A stretch of DNA of 9,631 nucleotides from Acidobacteriota bacterium. GTDB taxonomy: Bacteria > Acidobacteriota > UBA6911. Within the stretch, counting starts at the first letter, position 1, and the number at the start of each line of letters is the position of its first letter. Shown here piece after piece: positions 1-5,028 of this stretch. The stretch is taken from NCBI GenBank assembly GCA_023265215.1, contig JAHFUH010000156.1, positions 1 to 9,631 on the forward strand, read 5' to 3'. The notes beneath the pieces were generated by a model. It did no database searches. It was not told the DNA's origin and saw nothing but the letters and a program-made list of their open reading frames with translations. The position numbers and the translations under genes are program-made.

Positions 1-201
1 GAATCCCCGTTTTGGGAGCCGGCGGTGCAACGGCATCTGTCCGCCTTCAAACCCGGGACGTATGCTGGCGCCCGCGCGTGACAATTGTCCTTTATAACCG
101 CGGGTGGATGTTTTTCCATGCCCGGACCCCATACCGCGGCCGACGCGTTTATTCTTGCGATTTGCCCCGGGGGCCGGTTTCAGGCTATTAATGCTCAACA
201 T
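1..201 (-). CDS. rplO: 50S ribosomal protein L15 (uL15), N-terminal part
   Basis: Partial gene: the ATG lies at 201-199 and the frame is open to the window edge, giving 67 codons. L15 binds 23S rRNA late in assembly of the large subunit. The fragment begins MLSINSLKPAPGA and continues with the glycine- and basic-rich stretch KRVGRGMGSGHGKTSTRG (residues 18-35), then GFEGGQMPLHRRLPKRGF (residues 50-67). These are the family's conserved N-terminal rRNA-binding segments, so identity is secure. It is the last gene in transcript order, 28 bases after the rpmD stop. An AAAAGG stretch about 10 bases upstream of the ATG is a plausible ribosome binding site. The C-terminal globular half lies outside the window. 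The usual downstream neighbour, secY, cannot be assessed. Confidence 0.97.
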   Translation of the reverse strand, partial: MLSINSLKPAPGANRKNKRVGRGMGSGHGKTSTRGYKGQLSRAGASIRPGFEGGQMPLHRRLPKRGF

Positions 202-229
202 ATCTTTTGTGCCTTTTCAAAGTAATCGG

Positions 230-445
230 CTACTTCTTCTGCTCGCCGACAATTTTGACCAGATGAGGCGCCTGCGCGACCATTCCCCGAATTGCGGGAG
301 TATCCTCCCGCGTTACAACCTGATTCAAGCGTTTGAATCCCAGGCCTTTCACAATCAGCCTGTGTTTTTCGGGCGTACCGATCGCACTGCGGACGTATTG
401 GATGTTTATGGTTTTGCCGGATTCCTCGTTCTTTTTAGATGCCAT
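230..445 (-). CDS. rpmD: 50S ribosomal protein L30 (uL30)
   Basis: Small large-subunit protein of 71 residues. Most bacterial L30 proteins are nearer 60, so this one has a short extension, mostly the polar N-terminus MASKKNEESG. The body matches the family: KTINIQYVRSAIGTPEKHR (residues 11-29), then LGFKRLNQVVTREDTPAIRG (residues 35-54), which holds the typical L30 'GL-L-R-N' pattern and a helix ending in MVAQAPHLVKIV. The ATG at 445-443 starts only two bases after the rpsE stop. A GAGG about 10 bases upstream lies inside the last rpsE codons, so translation is probably coupled. Its place between rpsE and rplO is the standard one for spc operons. L30 is absent from some bacterial lineages, so its presence is mildly informative. 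Confidence 0.96.
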   Translation of the reverse strand: MASKKNEESGKTINIQYVRSAIGTPEKHRLIVKGLGFKRLNQVVTREDTPAIRGMVAQAPHLVKIVGEQKK

Positions 446-447
446 CG

Positions 448-942
448 CTACAATTCCTCGACCTGTCTGCCTCGCAGCTTGGCTACTTCACTCGGCTCCT
501 TAAGTTTGCTCAAGCCGTCGAAAGTGGCTTTGACTACGTTATGCGGATTGGTGCTCCCAATTGATTTTGTAAGGATGTTGGAAATGCCGGCAGATTGAAG
601 CACAGCCCGAACGGGGCCGCCCGCAATAACACCTGTCCCCTCAGAAGCAGGCTTGAGTATTACGCGCCCTGCGCCGTATCGGCCCAGTATCATATGAGGT
701 ATTGTGCGTCCCTTCAGTGGAACGCGGATCATGTTCTTGCGTGCCTGCTCGATTCCCTTTCGGATAGCCTGCGGAACTTCCTTGGCCTTTCCCATTCCAT
801 AGCCGACCAAACCGTTTTGATCGCCAACAACGACGAGAGCGCTGAAACTCAGGTTCTTTCCGCCTTTGACCACCTTCGTCACGCGGTTAATCGAAACAAC
901 CTGATCTTTCAATTCCTGCGCGTTCGGATCAATTCTTTCCAA
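448..942 (-). CDS. rpsE: 30S ribosomal protein S5 (uS5), TTG start
   Basis: Small-subunit protein near the mRNA entry channel, involved in decoding accuracy. It has 164 residues, normal for the family. The N-terminal double-stranded-RNA-binding domain shows NRVTKVVKGGK (19-29) and GYGMGKAKEVP (47-57). The C-terminal domain shows GTGVIAGGPVRAVLQSAGI (102-120) and GSTNPHNVVKA (129-139). The start is TTG at 942-940: the reading MERIDPNAQEL aligns in length with other S5 N-termini, no ATG lies nearby in frame, and a strong GGAGG sits four bases upstream. A perfect palindrome lies immediately before that site (see 956-979), so initiation here may depend on RNA folding; this is inference. The gene follows rplR after 42 bases and precedes rpmD by two bases. 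Confidence 0.97.
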   Translation of the reverse strand: MERIDPNAQELKDQVVSINRVTKVVKGGKNLSFSALVVVGDQNGLVGYGMGKAKEVPQAIRKGIEQARKNMIRVPLKGRTIPHMILGRYGAGRVILKPASEGTGVIAGGPVRAVLQSAGISNILTKSIGSTNPHNVVKATFDGLSKLKEPSEVAKLRGRQVEEL

Positions 943-955
943 GCTTCCTCCAAAT

Positions 956-979
956 CAGTCAACAGCCGGCTGTTGACTG
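956..979. repeat. Perfect 24-base palindrome before rpsE
   Basis: CAGTCAACAGCC is followed directly by its exact reverse complement. As RNA it can form a 10-bp stem closed by a CCGG tetraloop. It fills most of the 42-base rplR-rpsE gap and ends four bases before the GGAGGA ribosome binding site of rpsE. No run of U follows it, so it is not an ordinary intrinsic terminator. It could be a translational control hairpin, an RNA-stability element or a protein-binding site. The palindrome is directly visible; any function is inference. Confidence 0.85.
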
Positions 980-984
980 CCGAC

Positions 985-1353
985 TTAAAATTCCAATCCC
1001 GATTCCCTTGCCGCTTCAGCAACGGCCTTAACACGTCCGTGATAAAGGTAGCCACCGCGATCGAAGACGACAGTTTTGATTCCCTTTGCTTTGGCACGTT
1101 CGGCTATGCTTTTTCCGACGAGCTTCGAAGCCTGGATGTTGCCTGCCTGTTTCAGCTGTCCCCGCACATCCTTTTCGGCGGTTGACGCAGCAACCAGAGT
1201 TTTACCCTGGCTGTCATCCACAATCTGCGCATAAATATATTTCAGGCTTCTATAAATACAAAGTCTCGGGCGATCCGGTTTGCCGGATATTTTCGCTCGT
1301 ATGCGCCTGTGAATCCTGCGGCGTTCGCTGGAACGGTCAATTGGAGTAATCAT
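985..1353 (-). CDS. rplR: 50S ribosomal protein L18 (uL18)
   Basis: 5S rRNA-binding protein of the central protuberance, 122 residues, a typical length. The basic N-terminal tail (about residues 8-30, rich in Arg) is the family's flexible RNA-binding tail. It is followed by RPRLCIYRSLKYIYAQIVDD (28-47), LVAASTAEKD, and the C-terminal signature VVFDRGGYLYHGRVKA (95-110). The ATG at 1353-1351 overlaps the rplF stop by one base (TAATG), which favours re-initiation by terminating ribosomes. A G-rich AAGGGGG lies a few bases upstream inside the rplF end. It acts with L5 and, in many bacteria, L25 in docking 5S rRNA; L5 is encoded upstream here (2679-3233). Nothing unusual is seen in the protein. 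Confidence 0.97.
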   Translation of the reverse strand: MITPIDRSSERRRIHRRIRAKISGKPDRPRLCIYRSLKYIYAQIVDDSQGKTLVAASTAEKDVRGQLKQAGNIQASKLVGKSIAERAKAKGIKTVVFDRGGYLYHGRVKAVAEAARESGLEF

Positions 1354-1913
1354 TATGCCCCCTTCTTCCCGACTTTAAGCCGAACGGTCTCGGAAGAATA
1401 CCGGAGGCCTTTTCCTTTGTATGCATCCGGTCTTCTCAAAGATCTGATATCTGCGGCCACCTGCCCCACCAGTTGTTTGTCCGCACCCGAAATGGTGATT
1501 GTGGCGATATAGTTCTGGATAGCCTTAGTCTGCTTTTCCACTTTCGCAGTTATTCCCTGCGGCAGCGGGAACTCGATCGGATGCGAGTAGCCCAGGGAAA
1601 GCGTCATAGCTTTTGGTTTTGCATCAACCTTGTAGCCGATCCCGACCAAGTCCAGCTGTTTTGAAAAACCCTCCGCTACGCCCCGGATGCAGTTCGCGGC
1701 CAGAGCACGGGCCAGCCCGTGATAGGCCGGGTACGGTTTTTCATCCGAACTTCGGACAGCCGTCAGCGTGTCTCCGCTTAGTTCAAAGCGTATGCCGGAT
1801 GGTATCAGCGCCGTCAGCTTTGTTTTATTACTCTCGACTTCCAGATGGTCGTCGGAAATCGTCACCTTGATTCCGCTTGGCACCTTGATCGGTTTTTTGC
1901 CTACGCGCGACAT
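1353..1913 (-). CDS. rplF: 50S ribosomal protein L6 (uL6)
   Basis: Large-subunit protein located near the factor-binding site and the L7/L12 stalk base. It has 186 residues, slightly above the common 175-180. The N-terminus SRVGKKPIKVPSG (2-14) and the C-terminal signature PDAYKGKGLRY (162-172) are the two classic L6 blocks. The second also contacts 23S rRNA and ends in a basic tail. The tandem alpha/beta repeats join near residues 80-95 (GVAEGFSKQLDLVGIGYK). The ATG at 1913-1911 has AAGGGG seven bases upstream. The stop shares one base with the rplR start. The 51-base gap before it contains a small GC-rich hairpin. Confidence 0.97.
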   Translation of the reverse strand: MSRVGKKPIKVPSGIKVTISDDHLEVESNKTKLTALIPSGIRFELSGDTLTAVRSSDEKPYPAYHGLARALAANCIRGVAEGFSKQLDLVGIGYKVDAKPKAMTLSLGYSHPIEFPLPQGITAKVEKQTKAIQNYIATITISGADKQLVGQVAADIRSLRRPDAYKGKGLRYSSETVRLKVGKKGA

Positions 1914-1938
1914 AAAATACCCCTTAAAATTCGAAATC

Positions 1939-1958
1939 TCCGGCCAGTTTTCGCCGGA
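1939..1958. repeat. Hairpin in the rpsH-rplF gap
   Basis: TCCGGC and GCCGGA are separated by eight bases, giving a 6-bp GC-rich stem. A further GAA/TTC pairing outside it is possible across small bulges. It begins six bases after the rpsH stop and lies upstream of the AAGGGG site of rplF. No U-run follows it, so termination is unlikely. It may influence rplF translation or mRNA stability; that is inference only. Confidence 0.5.
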
Positions 1959-1964
1959 ATTCTA

Positions 1965-2363
1965 TCAGCTGACGGTGCAGAGCACCTCGCCGCCTAATCC
2001 CTTCTCTTCCGCCTGTTTCCCGGTAAATACTCCCCGCGATGTGGACAAGATGCAGATTCCCAGTCCTCCCAGGACAGAGGGAATCTCAGACTTCCGGGCG
2101 TAAACTCTGCACCCTGGTCGGCTGACTCTATCGAGTGCAGAAATCACCGGATTTTTGCCGGATGCATAGCGAAGCTGAATTCGAATGACACCCTGCATAT
2201 TATCATGCGCAAAAGTGTAATTTGAAATATAGCCTTCCTCTTTCAAAATTCGTGCCAATTCCAGCTTCAGCTTTGAGGAGGGGATATCCACCGCTTCGTG
2301 CCTCGCATCACTGGCATTTCGAATCCGCGTCAGGAAATCGGCCACGGGATCGGTCATTGTCAT
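1965..2363 (-). CDS. rpsH: 30S ribosomal protein S8 (uS8)
   Basis: Primary 16S rRNA-binding protein of the small-subunit central domain, and in Escherichia coli the translational repressor of the spc operon. With the chosen start it has 132 residues, the usual length. Signatures are DPVADFLTRIRN (5-16), SRPGCRVY (81-88), the rRNA-binding loop LGICILSTSRGV (101-112) and GLGGEVLC (122-129). The frame extends two codons further to a TTG at 2369, but that TTG directly abuts the AGGAG at 2374-2370. The ATG at 2363-2361 has proper six-base spacing and is preferred. The gap upstream, towards rpsN, holds one of the inverted heptamer arrays. Autoregulation by S8 is known in E. coli, but I cannot identify its mRNA target here. 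Confidence 0.97.
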   Translation of the reverse strand: MTMTDPVADFLTRIRNASDARHEAVDIPSSKLKLELARILKEEGYISNYTFAHDNMQGVIRIQLRYASGKNPVISALDRVSRPGCRVYARKSEIPSVLGGLGICILSTSRGVFTGKQAEEKGLGGEVLCTVS

Positions 2364-2382
2364 GATCAACTCCTAATTTACT

Positions 2383-2438
2383 AATTACGAGTTACGAATG
2401 TGAAAAACCAATCGAGTTTGCATTCGTAATTCGTAATT
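2383..2438. repeat. Inverted GAATTAC-type heptamer repeat, rpsN-rpsH gap
   Basis: The arms 2383-2400 and 2421-2438 are complementary over 18 positions with one mismatch (2391 against 2430), around a 20-base loop. Each arm is two heptamers of the family seen at 4324-4396 (ATTACGA GTTACGA on one side, ATTCGTA ATTCGTA on the other). It fills most of the 81-base gap and lies just after the rpsN stop in transcript order. It is the cleanest stem of the four GAATTAC-type arrays. Confidence 0.85.
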
Positions 2439-2444
2439 TTATTG

Positions 2445-2630
2445 TTACCAGCTCGACTTGGTCACTCCCGGGATTTCTCCTGACAAAGCCAGCGAACGGA
2501 AACATAGCCGGCAGAGCTGAAACTTTCGATAATATCCACGCGAACGCCCGCAACGCAGGCATCGGTTATGCGCGCGCACCGTGAATTTCGGCGTTTTCCT
2601 GGCTTTGGCTCTCATACAGGTTTTTGCCAC
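2445..2630 (-). CDS. rpsN: 30S ribosomal protein S14, zinc-binding short form (uS14, type Z)
   Basis: Small-subunit head protein. With a GTG start at 2630-2628 it has 61 residues, exactly the usual length of the short zinc-binding form. Cysteines 24, 27, 40 and 43 form the zinc ribbon (CLRCG and CRLC), and the C-terminus GEIPGVTKSSW is the family signature. The open frame continues upstream to a TTG at 2663, but that stretch falls in the hairpin at 2654-2674 and has no counterpart in the family. GGAG five bases before the GTG supports the shorter start. The gene sits between rplE and rpsH, its normal site. A zinc-free paralogue elsewhere in the genome is possible, as in some other bacteria, but cannot be judged here. 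Confidence 0.96.
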   Translation of the reverse strand: MAKTCMRAKARKTPKFTVRAHNRCLRCGRSRGYYRKFQLCRLCFRSLALSGEIPGVTKSSW

Positions 2631-2653
2631 AGTAACTCCAGTCAGCGATTCAG

Positions 2654-2674
2654 GTCCGGGCAATCAATCCGGAC
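2654..2674. repeat. Hairpin in the rplE-rpsN gap
   Basis: GTCCGG and CCGGAC flank nine bases, giving a 6-bp GC-rich stem. It starts a few bases after the rplE stop and lies about 24 bases ahead of the rpsN start. No U-run follows. It occupies the false N-terminal extension of the rpsN frame, which supports this stretch being non-coding. A regulatory or RNA-stability role is possible; the sequence does not decide. Confidence 0.5.
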
Positions 2675-2678
2675 TTGG

Positions 2679-3233
2679 TCATTGTTGTTGCCCCTTCTTG
2701 GCGAAAGGCATTCCCAGTATCCTTAAAAGCTCATATGCTTCATCATCACTCTTTGCCGTAGTTACAATAGTGATGTTCATGCCGCGAGCCTTGTCTGCTT
2801 TTGCATAATCTATTTCGGGGAAAATCAACTGATCCTTCAGACCCAAGGTATAGTTGCCTCGCCCGTCGAATGCCCGCGGCGATACTCCGCGAAAATCGCG
2901 AACTCGCGGCAGGGCGATGTTGACAATACGGTCAAAAAACTCAAACATCCGGTCGCCCCTCAGCGTGACCGTAACGCCAATCGGCATTCCCTGGCGGAGC
3001 TTGAAGGCCGCGATCGACTTCTTTGCTTTTGTGATTACCGGATGCTGTCCCGTAATTGCGGAAAGCTCCTCGCTCGCGACATCGAGTATCTTGGCATTGG
3101 CAATGGCTTCACCCAAACCCATATTGACATTAATTTTGACCAGTTTGGGAGCTGCCATCACGTTTGCATACCCGAACTGCTTCATCATAGCGGGTACGGC
3201 TTCCGTTTTGTATATCTCTCGAAGTCTACTCAT
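2679..3233 (-). CDS. rplE: 50S ribosomal protein L5 (uL5)
   Basis: 5S rRNA-binding protein of the central protuberance, in contact with the P-site tRNA and the small-subunit head. It has 184 residues, close to the usual 179. Blocks seen are PKLVKINVNMGLGEA (29-43), ITKAKKSIAAFKLRQGMPIG (67-86), the PRVRDFRGVS segment (109-118) and GRGNYTLGLKDQLIFPEI (124-141), then GMNITIVTTA near the end. The ATG at 3233-3231 follows AAAGG with eight-base spacing and lies 14 bases after the rplX stop. In E. coli the S8 repressor binds mRNA around the rplE start. The gap here is too short to hold such a site alone, and I saw no convincing mimic of it. Confidence 0.97.
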   Translation of the reverse strand: MSRLREIYKTEAVPAMMKQFGYANVMAAPKLVKINVNMGLGEAIANAKILDVASEELSAITGQHPVITKAKKSIAAFKLRQGMPIGVTVTLRGDRMFEFFDRIVNIALPRVRDFRGVSPRAFDGRGNYTLGLKDQLIFPEIDYAKADKARGMNITIVTTAKSDDEAYELLRILGMPFAKKGQQQ

Positions 3234-3247
3234 GATCTGACCTTTCG

Positions 3248-3574
3248 CTACTCGTCCAAAAGCTCATTGCAGCTTTTACAAACCCTGGCCTTGCGTCCGT
3301 CCTGCATAACATTGATGCCTATGCGAGAATGCTTGTTGCACCGCTTGCAGACTACCATCAGATTGGAAATGTGAATCGGGGCTTCCTTCGGCAGGATCCC
3401 TCCCTTCACATTCTTCTGCGGATTAGGCCGGGTGTGCTTCTGAATGTGGTTCAGGCCTTCAACCACCGCCCTGTCTTTATCCAGGAAAACCTTGAGCACT
3501 TTGCCTGTCTTGCCTCGGTCTTTCCCGGTCAGCACGTAAACTAAATCATTTCTCTTAATATGCACTCTTGGCAT
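3248..3574 (-). CDS. rplX: 50S ribosomal protein L24 (uL24), four-cysteine form
   Basis: Assembly-initiator protein binding the 5' domain of 23S rRNA near the exit tunnel. With the chosen start it has 108 residues. The N-terminal KOW motif is visible as VYVLTGKDRGKTGKVLKVF (12-30). It is followed by the HIQKHTRP segment and GGILPKEAPIHISNL. The C-terminal part has cysteines 76, 79, 99 and 102 (CKRC and CKSC), a zinc-knuckle arrangement found in many but not all bacterial L24 proteins. The frame extends five codons upstream to a GTG at 3589. The ATG at 3574-3572 is preferred because GAGG lies five bases before it and MPRVHIKRND matches the family's N-terminus. It follows rplN by 19 bases. Confidence 0.97.
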   Translation of the reverse strand: MPRVHIKRNDLVYVLTGKDRGKTGKVLKVFLDKDRAVVEGLNHIQKHTRPNPQKNVKGGILPKEAPIHISNLMVVCKRCNKHSRIGINVMQDGRKARVCKSCNELLDE

Positions 3575-3593
3575 TTTATCCTCATCCACGCGG

Positions 3594-3962
3594 CTAGAGC
3601 ACTTCAGGCGCCAGCGACACTATCTTCAAAAAGTCTCTTTCCCTTAACTCGCGACTGACCGGGCCGAAAACGCGGGTGCCGATTGGCTCCTTTTGATCAT
3701 TGATCAAAACAGCAGCATTGTCGTCAAACCGGATGTAGGTGCCGTCTTTGCGCCGGTATTCCTTGCGCGTTCTCACAATCACTGCCTTGACCACTTGCCC
3801 CTTTTTCACGGTTCCGTCCGGAGTGGCTTCTTTGACGTTTGCCGTAATAATATCTCCAAGCGCCGCCACACGTCCCACCTGGTTTCCCAATGCATGAATG
3901 CAGGAGATCTTTCGAGCTCCCGAATTGTCTGCAACGTCTAAAATCGTCCTCATCTGTATCAT
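3594..3962 (-). CDS. rplN: 50S ribosomal protein L14 (uL14)
   Basis: Highly conserved subunit-interface protein that forms intersubunit bridges with 16S rRNA and is the docking site of the silencing factor RsfS. It has 122 residues, exactly the standard bacterial length. Signatures are DVADNSGAR (9-17), TVKKGQVVKAVIVRT, FDDNAAVLIN (79-88), PIGTRVFGPV (93-102) and the terminal KIVSLAPEVL. The start is ATG at 3962-3960, with only a weak GGGG upstream. It is the first gene of the classical spc operon. The 72-base gap separating it from rpsQ is filled by a heptamer array, and I see no convincing promoter in it, so transcription probably reads through from the S10 genes. Confidence 0.98.
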   Translation of the reverse strand: MIQMRTILDVADNSGARKISCIHALGNQVGRVAALGDIITANVKEATPDGTVKKGQVVKAVIVRTRKEYRRKDGTYIRFDDNAAVLINDQKEPIGTRVFGPVSRELRERDFLKIVSLAPEVL

Positions 3963-3976
3963 GATGACCCCATCCC

Positions 3977-4040
3977 GAGTTACGAATAACAGGTGACGAA
4001 TTGCGAATCGTCATTCGTCATTCATAATTCGTAATTACTC
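3977..4040. repeat. Inverted heptamer array, rpsQ-rplN gap
   Basis: From 3980 the plus strand reads in sevens: TTACGAA, TAACAGG, TGACGAA, TTGCGAA. From 4013 it reads ATTCGTC, ATTCATA, ATTCGTA, ATTACTC, also exactly in sevens. The second half is an imperfect reverse complement of the first, with GAGT at 3977-3980 facing ACTC at 4037-4040. The array can therefore fold as a long imperfect hairpin. Its outer end overlaps the rpsQ stop codon (4037-4035). Confidence 0.8.
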
Positions 4041-4310
4041 AACACTTGCGGCGCTTGTCAGCACTTTTTCAACACGCCATCTCTTCCGCGCGCTCAGCGG
4101 GCGCGTTTCCACAATGCGCACCCGATCGCCGACCTTGCAAATCCCGTTCTCATCGTGCGCCAGGAATTTGGAGGTTTTCCGCATAATCTTTTTGTAAAGC
4201 GGATGCGGCACCATCCTGTCGACTGCAACCGTTACAGTTTTCTGCATTGCTGCGCTTTTGACGGTTCCGACCTGGCTTTTTCGGATTCCTCTTTTCTGTT
4301 CAGTGCCCAT
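4035..4310 (-). CDS. rpsQ: 30S ribosomal protein S17 (uS17)
   Basis: Primary 16S rRNA-binding protein of OB-fold type, acting early in small-subunit assembly. It has 91 residues, at the upper end of the normal range. Family blocks are GTVKSAAMQKTVTV (15-28), HPLYKKIMRKTSKFLAHDE (36-54) and GDRVRIVETRPLSARKRWRV (61-80), which carries the conserved 'ETRPLS-K-WR' motif. The ATG at 4310-4308 has GGGG upstream with short spacing. It is the last gene of the classical S10 operon. Both flanking gaps (towards rpmC and towards rplN) contain inverted heptamer arrays, and its stop codon TAA lies inside a heptamer. Confidence 0.97.
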   Translation of the reverse strand: MGTEQKRGIRKSQVGTVKSAAMQKTVTVAVDRMVPHPLYKKIMRKTSKFLAHDENGICKVGDRVRIVETRPLSARKRWRVEKVLTSAASVE

Positions 4311-4323
4311 GTAACCCCATTTT

Positions 4324-4400
4324 GAATTACGAATTACGAATTACGAATTGTGAATTACGGATGAGTCCATTCGTAATTCGTCATTCGTAATTCGTCATTT
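4324..4400. repeat. Inverted GAATTAC heptamer array, rpmC-rpsQ gap
   Basis: Five consecutive sevens start at 4324, 4331, 4338, 4345 and 4352; four read GAATTAC and one GAATTGT. From 4369 four sevens run in the opposite sense: ATTCGTA, ATTCGTC, ATTCGTA, ATTCGTC. Arms 4331-4363 and 4368-4400 pair at 27 of 33 positions around a 4-base loop. The outer unit overlaps the rpmC stop codon (4397-4395). This is the most regular array in the window and defines the repeat unit. Confidence 0.9.
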
Positions 4401-4589
4401 GGTTCCTTCCATTTCCTTCAATACCGTTGCAATACGAGCGATGTCCCGCCGGACCGCTCTCATTTTCGGCCCACTCTCGAGTTGGCCCGCTACAGTCTGG
4501 AAACGGAGTCGGAGCAACTGCTTGCGCAGCTCGGATTCTTCCAGGACCAAGTCCTCTTTGGACATGTCCCTCATCTTGGAAGCCTTCAT
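4395..4589 (-). CDS. rpmC: 50S ribosomal protein L29 (uL29)
   Basis: Small helical-hairpin protein beside the polypeptide exit tunnel, part of the docking platform for trigger factor and SRP together with L23. It has 64 residues, normal for L29. MKASKMRDMSKEDL leads into helix one (ELRKQLLRLRFQTVAGQLE, residues 20-38). The turn is followed by the conserved second helix, KMRAVRRDIARIATVLKE (42-59). The ATG at 4589-4587 overlaps the rplP stop as ATGA. A strong GGAGGAGG lies just upstream inside the rplP 3' end, so the two are translationally coupled. The TGA stop lies within a heptamer of the array that follows. Confidence 0.96.
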   Translation of the reverse strand: MKASKMRDMSKEDLVLEESELRKQLLRLRFQTVAGQLESGPKMRAVRRDIARIATVLKEMEGTK

Positions 4590-5008
4590 GCCTCCTCCTT
4601 CCCAAAGCGCTTTACAAATTTTGATTTGACGGACAATTTATGGCCGGCCAGCCGCATTGCTTCCTGCGCCTGGTCTTCTGGAACGCCTTCCATCTCGTAT
4701 AAAATTTTTCCCGGCCTGACAACCGCAACCCACCCTTCGGGCGCGCCCTTGCCTTTTCCCATACGGGTTTCAGCCGGCTTTTTGGTAATGGGCTTGTCGG
4801 GAAAAACACGGATCCAGATTTTTCCACCGCGTTTCACAAAACGGGTGATGGCAACACGGCCGGCTTCTATCTGGCGATCGCTCACCCATCCGACTTCCAT
4901 CGCTTTCAACCCATACTCCCCGAAAGTGACCTCGGAGCCTCGCCACGCCTTGCCGCGACGTTTTCCCTTTTGCTGTTTTCGATATTTAACTTTCTTAGGC
5001 ATCAACAT
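4586..5008 (-). CDS. rplP: 50S ribosomal protein L16 (uL16)
   Basis: Late-assembling large-subunit protein contacting the A-site tRNA elbow near the peptidyl-transferase centre. It has 140 residues, a few more than the common 136-138. Blocks are PKKVKYRKQQKGKRRG (4-19), GKIWIRVFPDKPITKKP (62-78), RMGKGKG (82-88) and VRPGKILYEMEGVPE (97-111). Two ATGs are possible, 5008 and 5002. The first is chosen because MLMPK mirrors the family's usual ML-PK start, and AGGAG lies ten bases before it. It follows rpsC by 20 bases and overlaps rpmC by four. Confidence 0.97.
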   Translation of the reverse strand: MLMPKKVKYRKQQKGKRRGKAWRGSEVTFGEYGLKAMEVGWVSDRQIEAGRVAITRFVKRGGKIWIRVFPDKPITKKPAETRMGKGKGAPEGWVAVVRPGKILYEMEGVPEDQAQEAMRLAGHKLSVKSKFVKRFGKEEA

Positions 5009-5028
5009 GATTAGCGAACTCCTCGAGA

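Noticed and set aside
956..979. Intrinsic terminator between rplR and rpsE
   Set aside because: The stem is followed by AUUUGGAGG on the mRNA and not by a U-run, and a terminator in the middle of an essential operon would be unexpected.
2631..2663. N-terminal extension of S14 to a TTG at 2663
   Set aside because: The short zinc-binding form has 61 residues, GGAG is placed correctly for the GTG at 2630, and the added stretch overlaps a hairpin.
3234..3247. S8-binding operator at the rplX-rplE junction as in E. coli
   Set aside because: The gap is only 14 bases and no matching structure was recognised by eye.
3724..4014. Alternative minus-strand frames over rplN, rpmC, rplP and rplR (3724-4014, 4381-4605, 4612-4827, 909-1097)
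   Set aside because: They overlap well-identified genes in another frame and show no family similarity.
3963..4034. Separate spc promoter upstream of rplN
   Set aside because: The AT-rich heptamers give partial resemblance to -10 boxes, but no -35/-10 pair with proper spacing stands out from the repeat background.
4324..4400. CRISPR array
   Set aside because: The unit is seven bases, with no spacers, and half the array is inverted; this is not a repeat-spacer structure.
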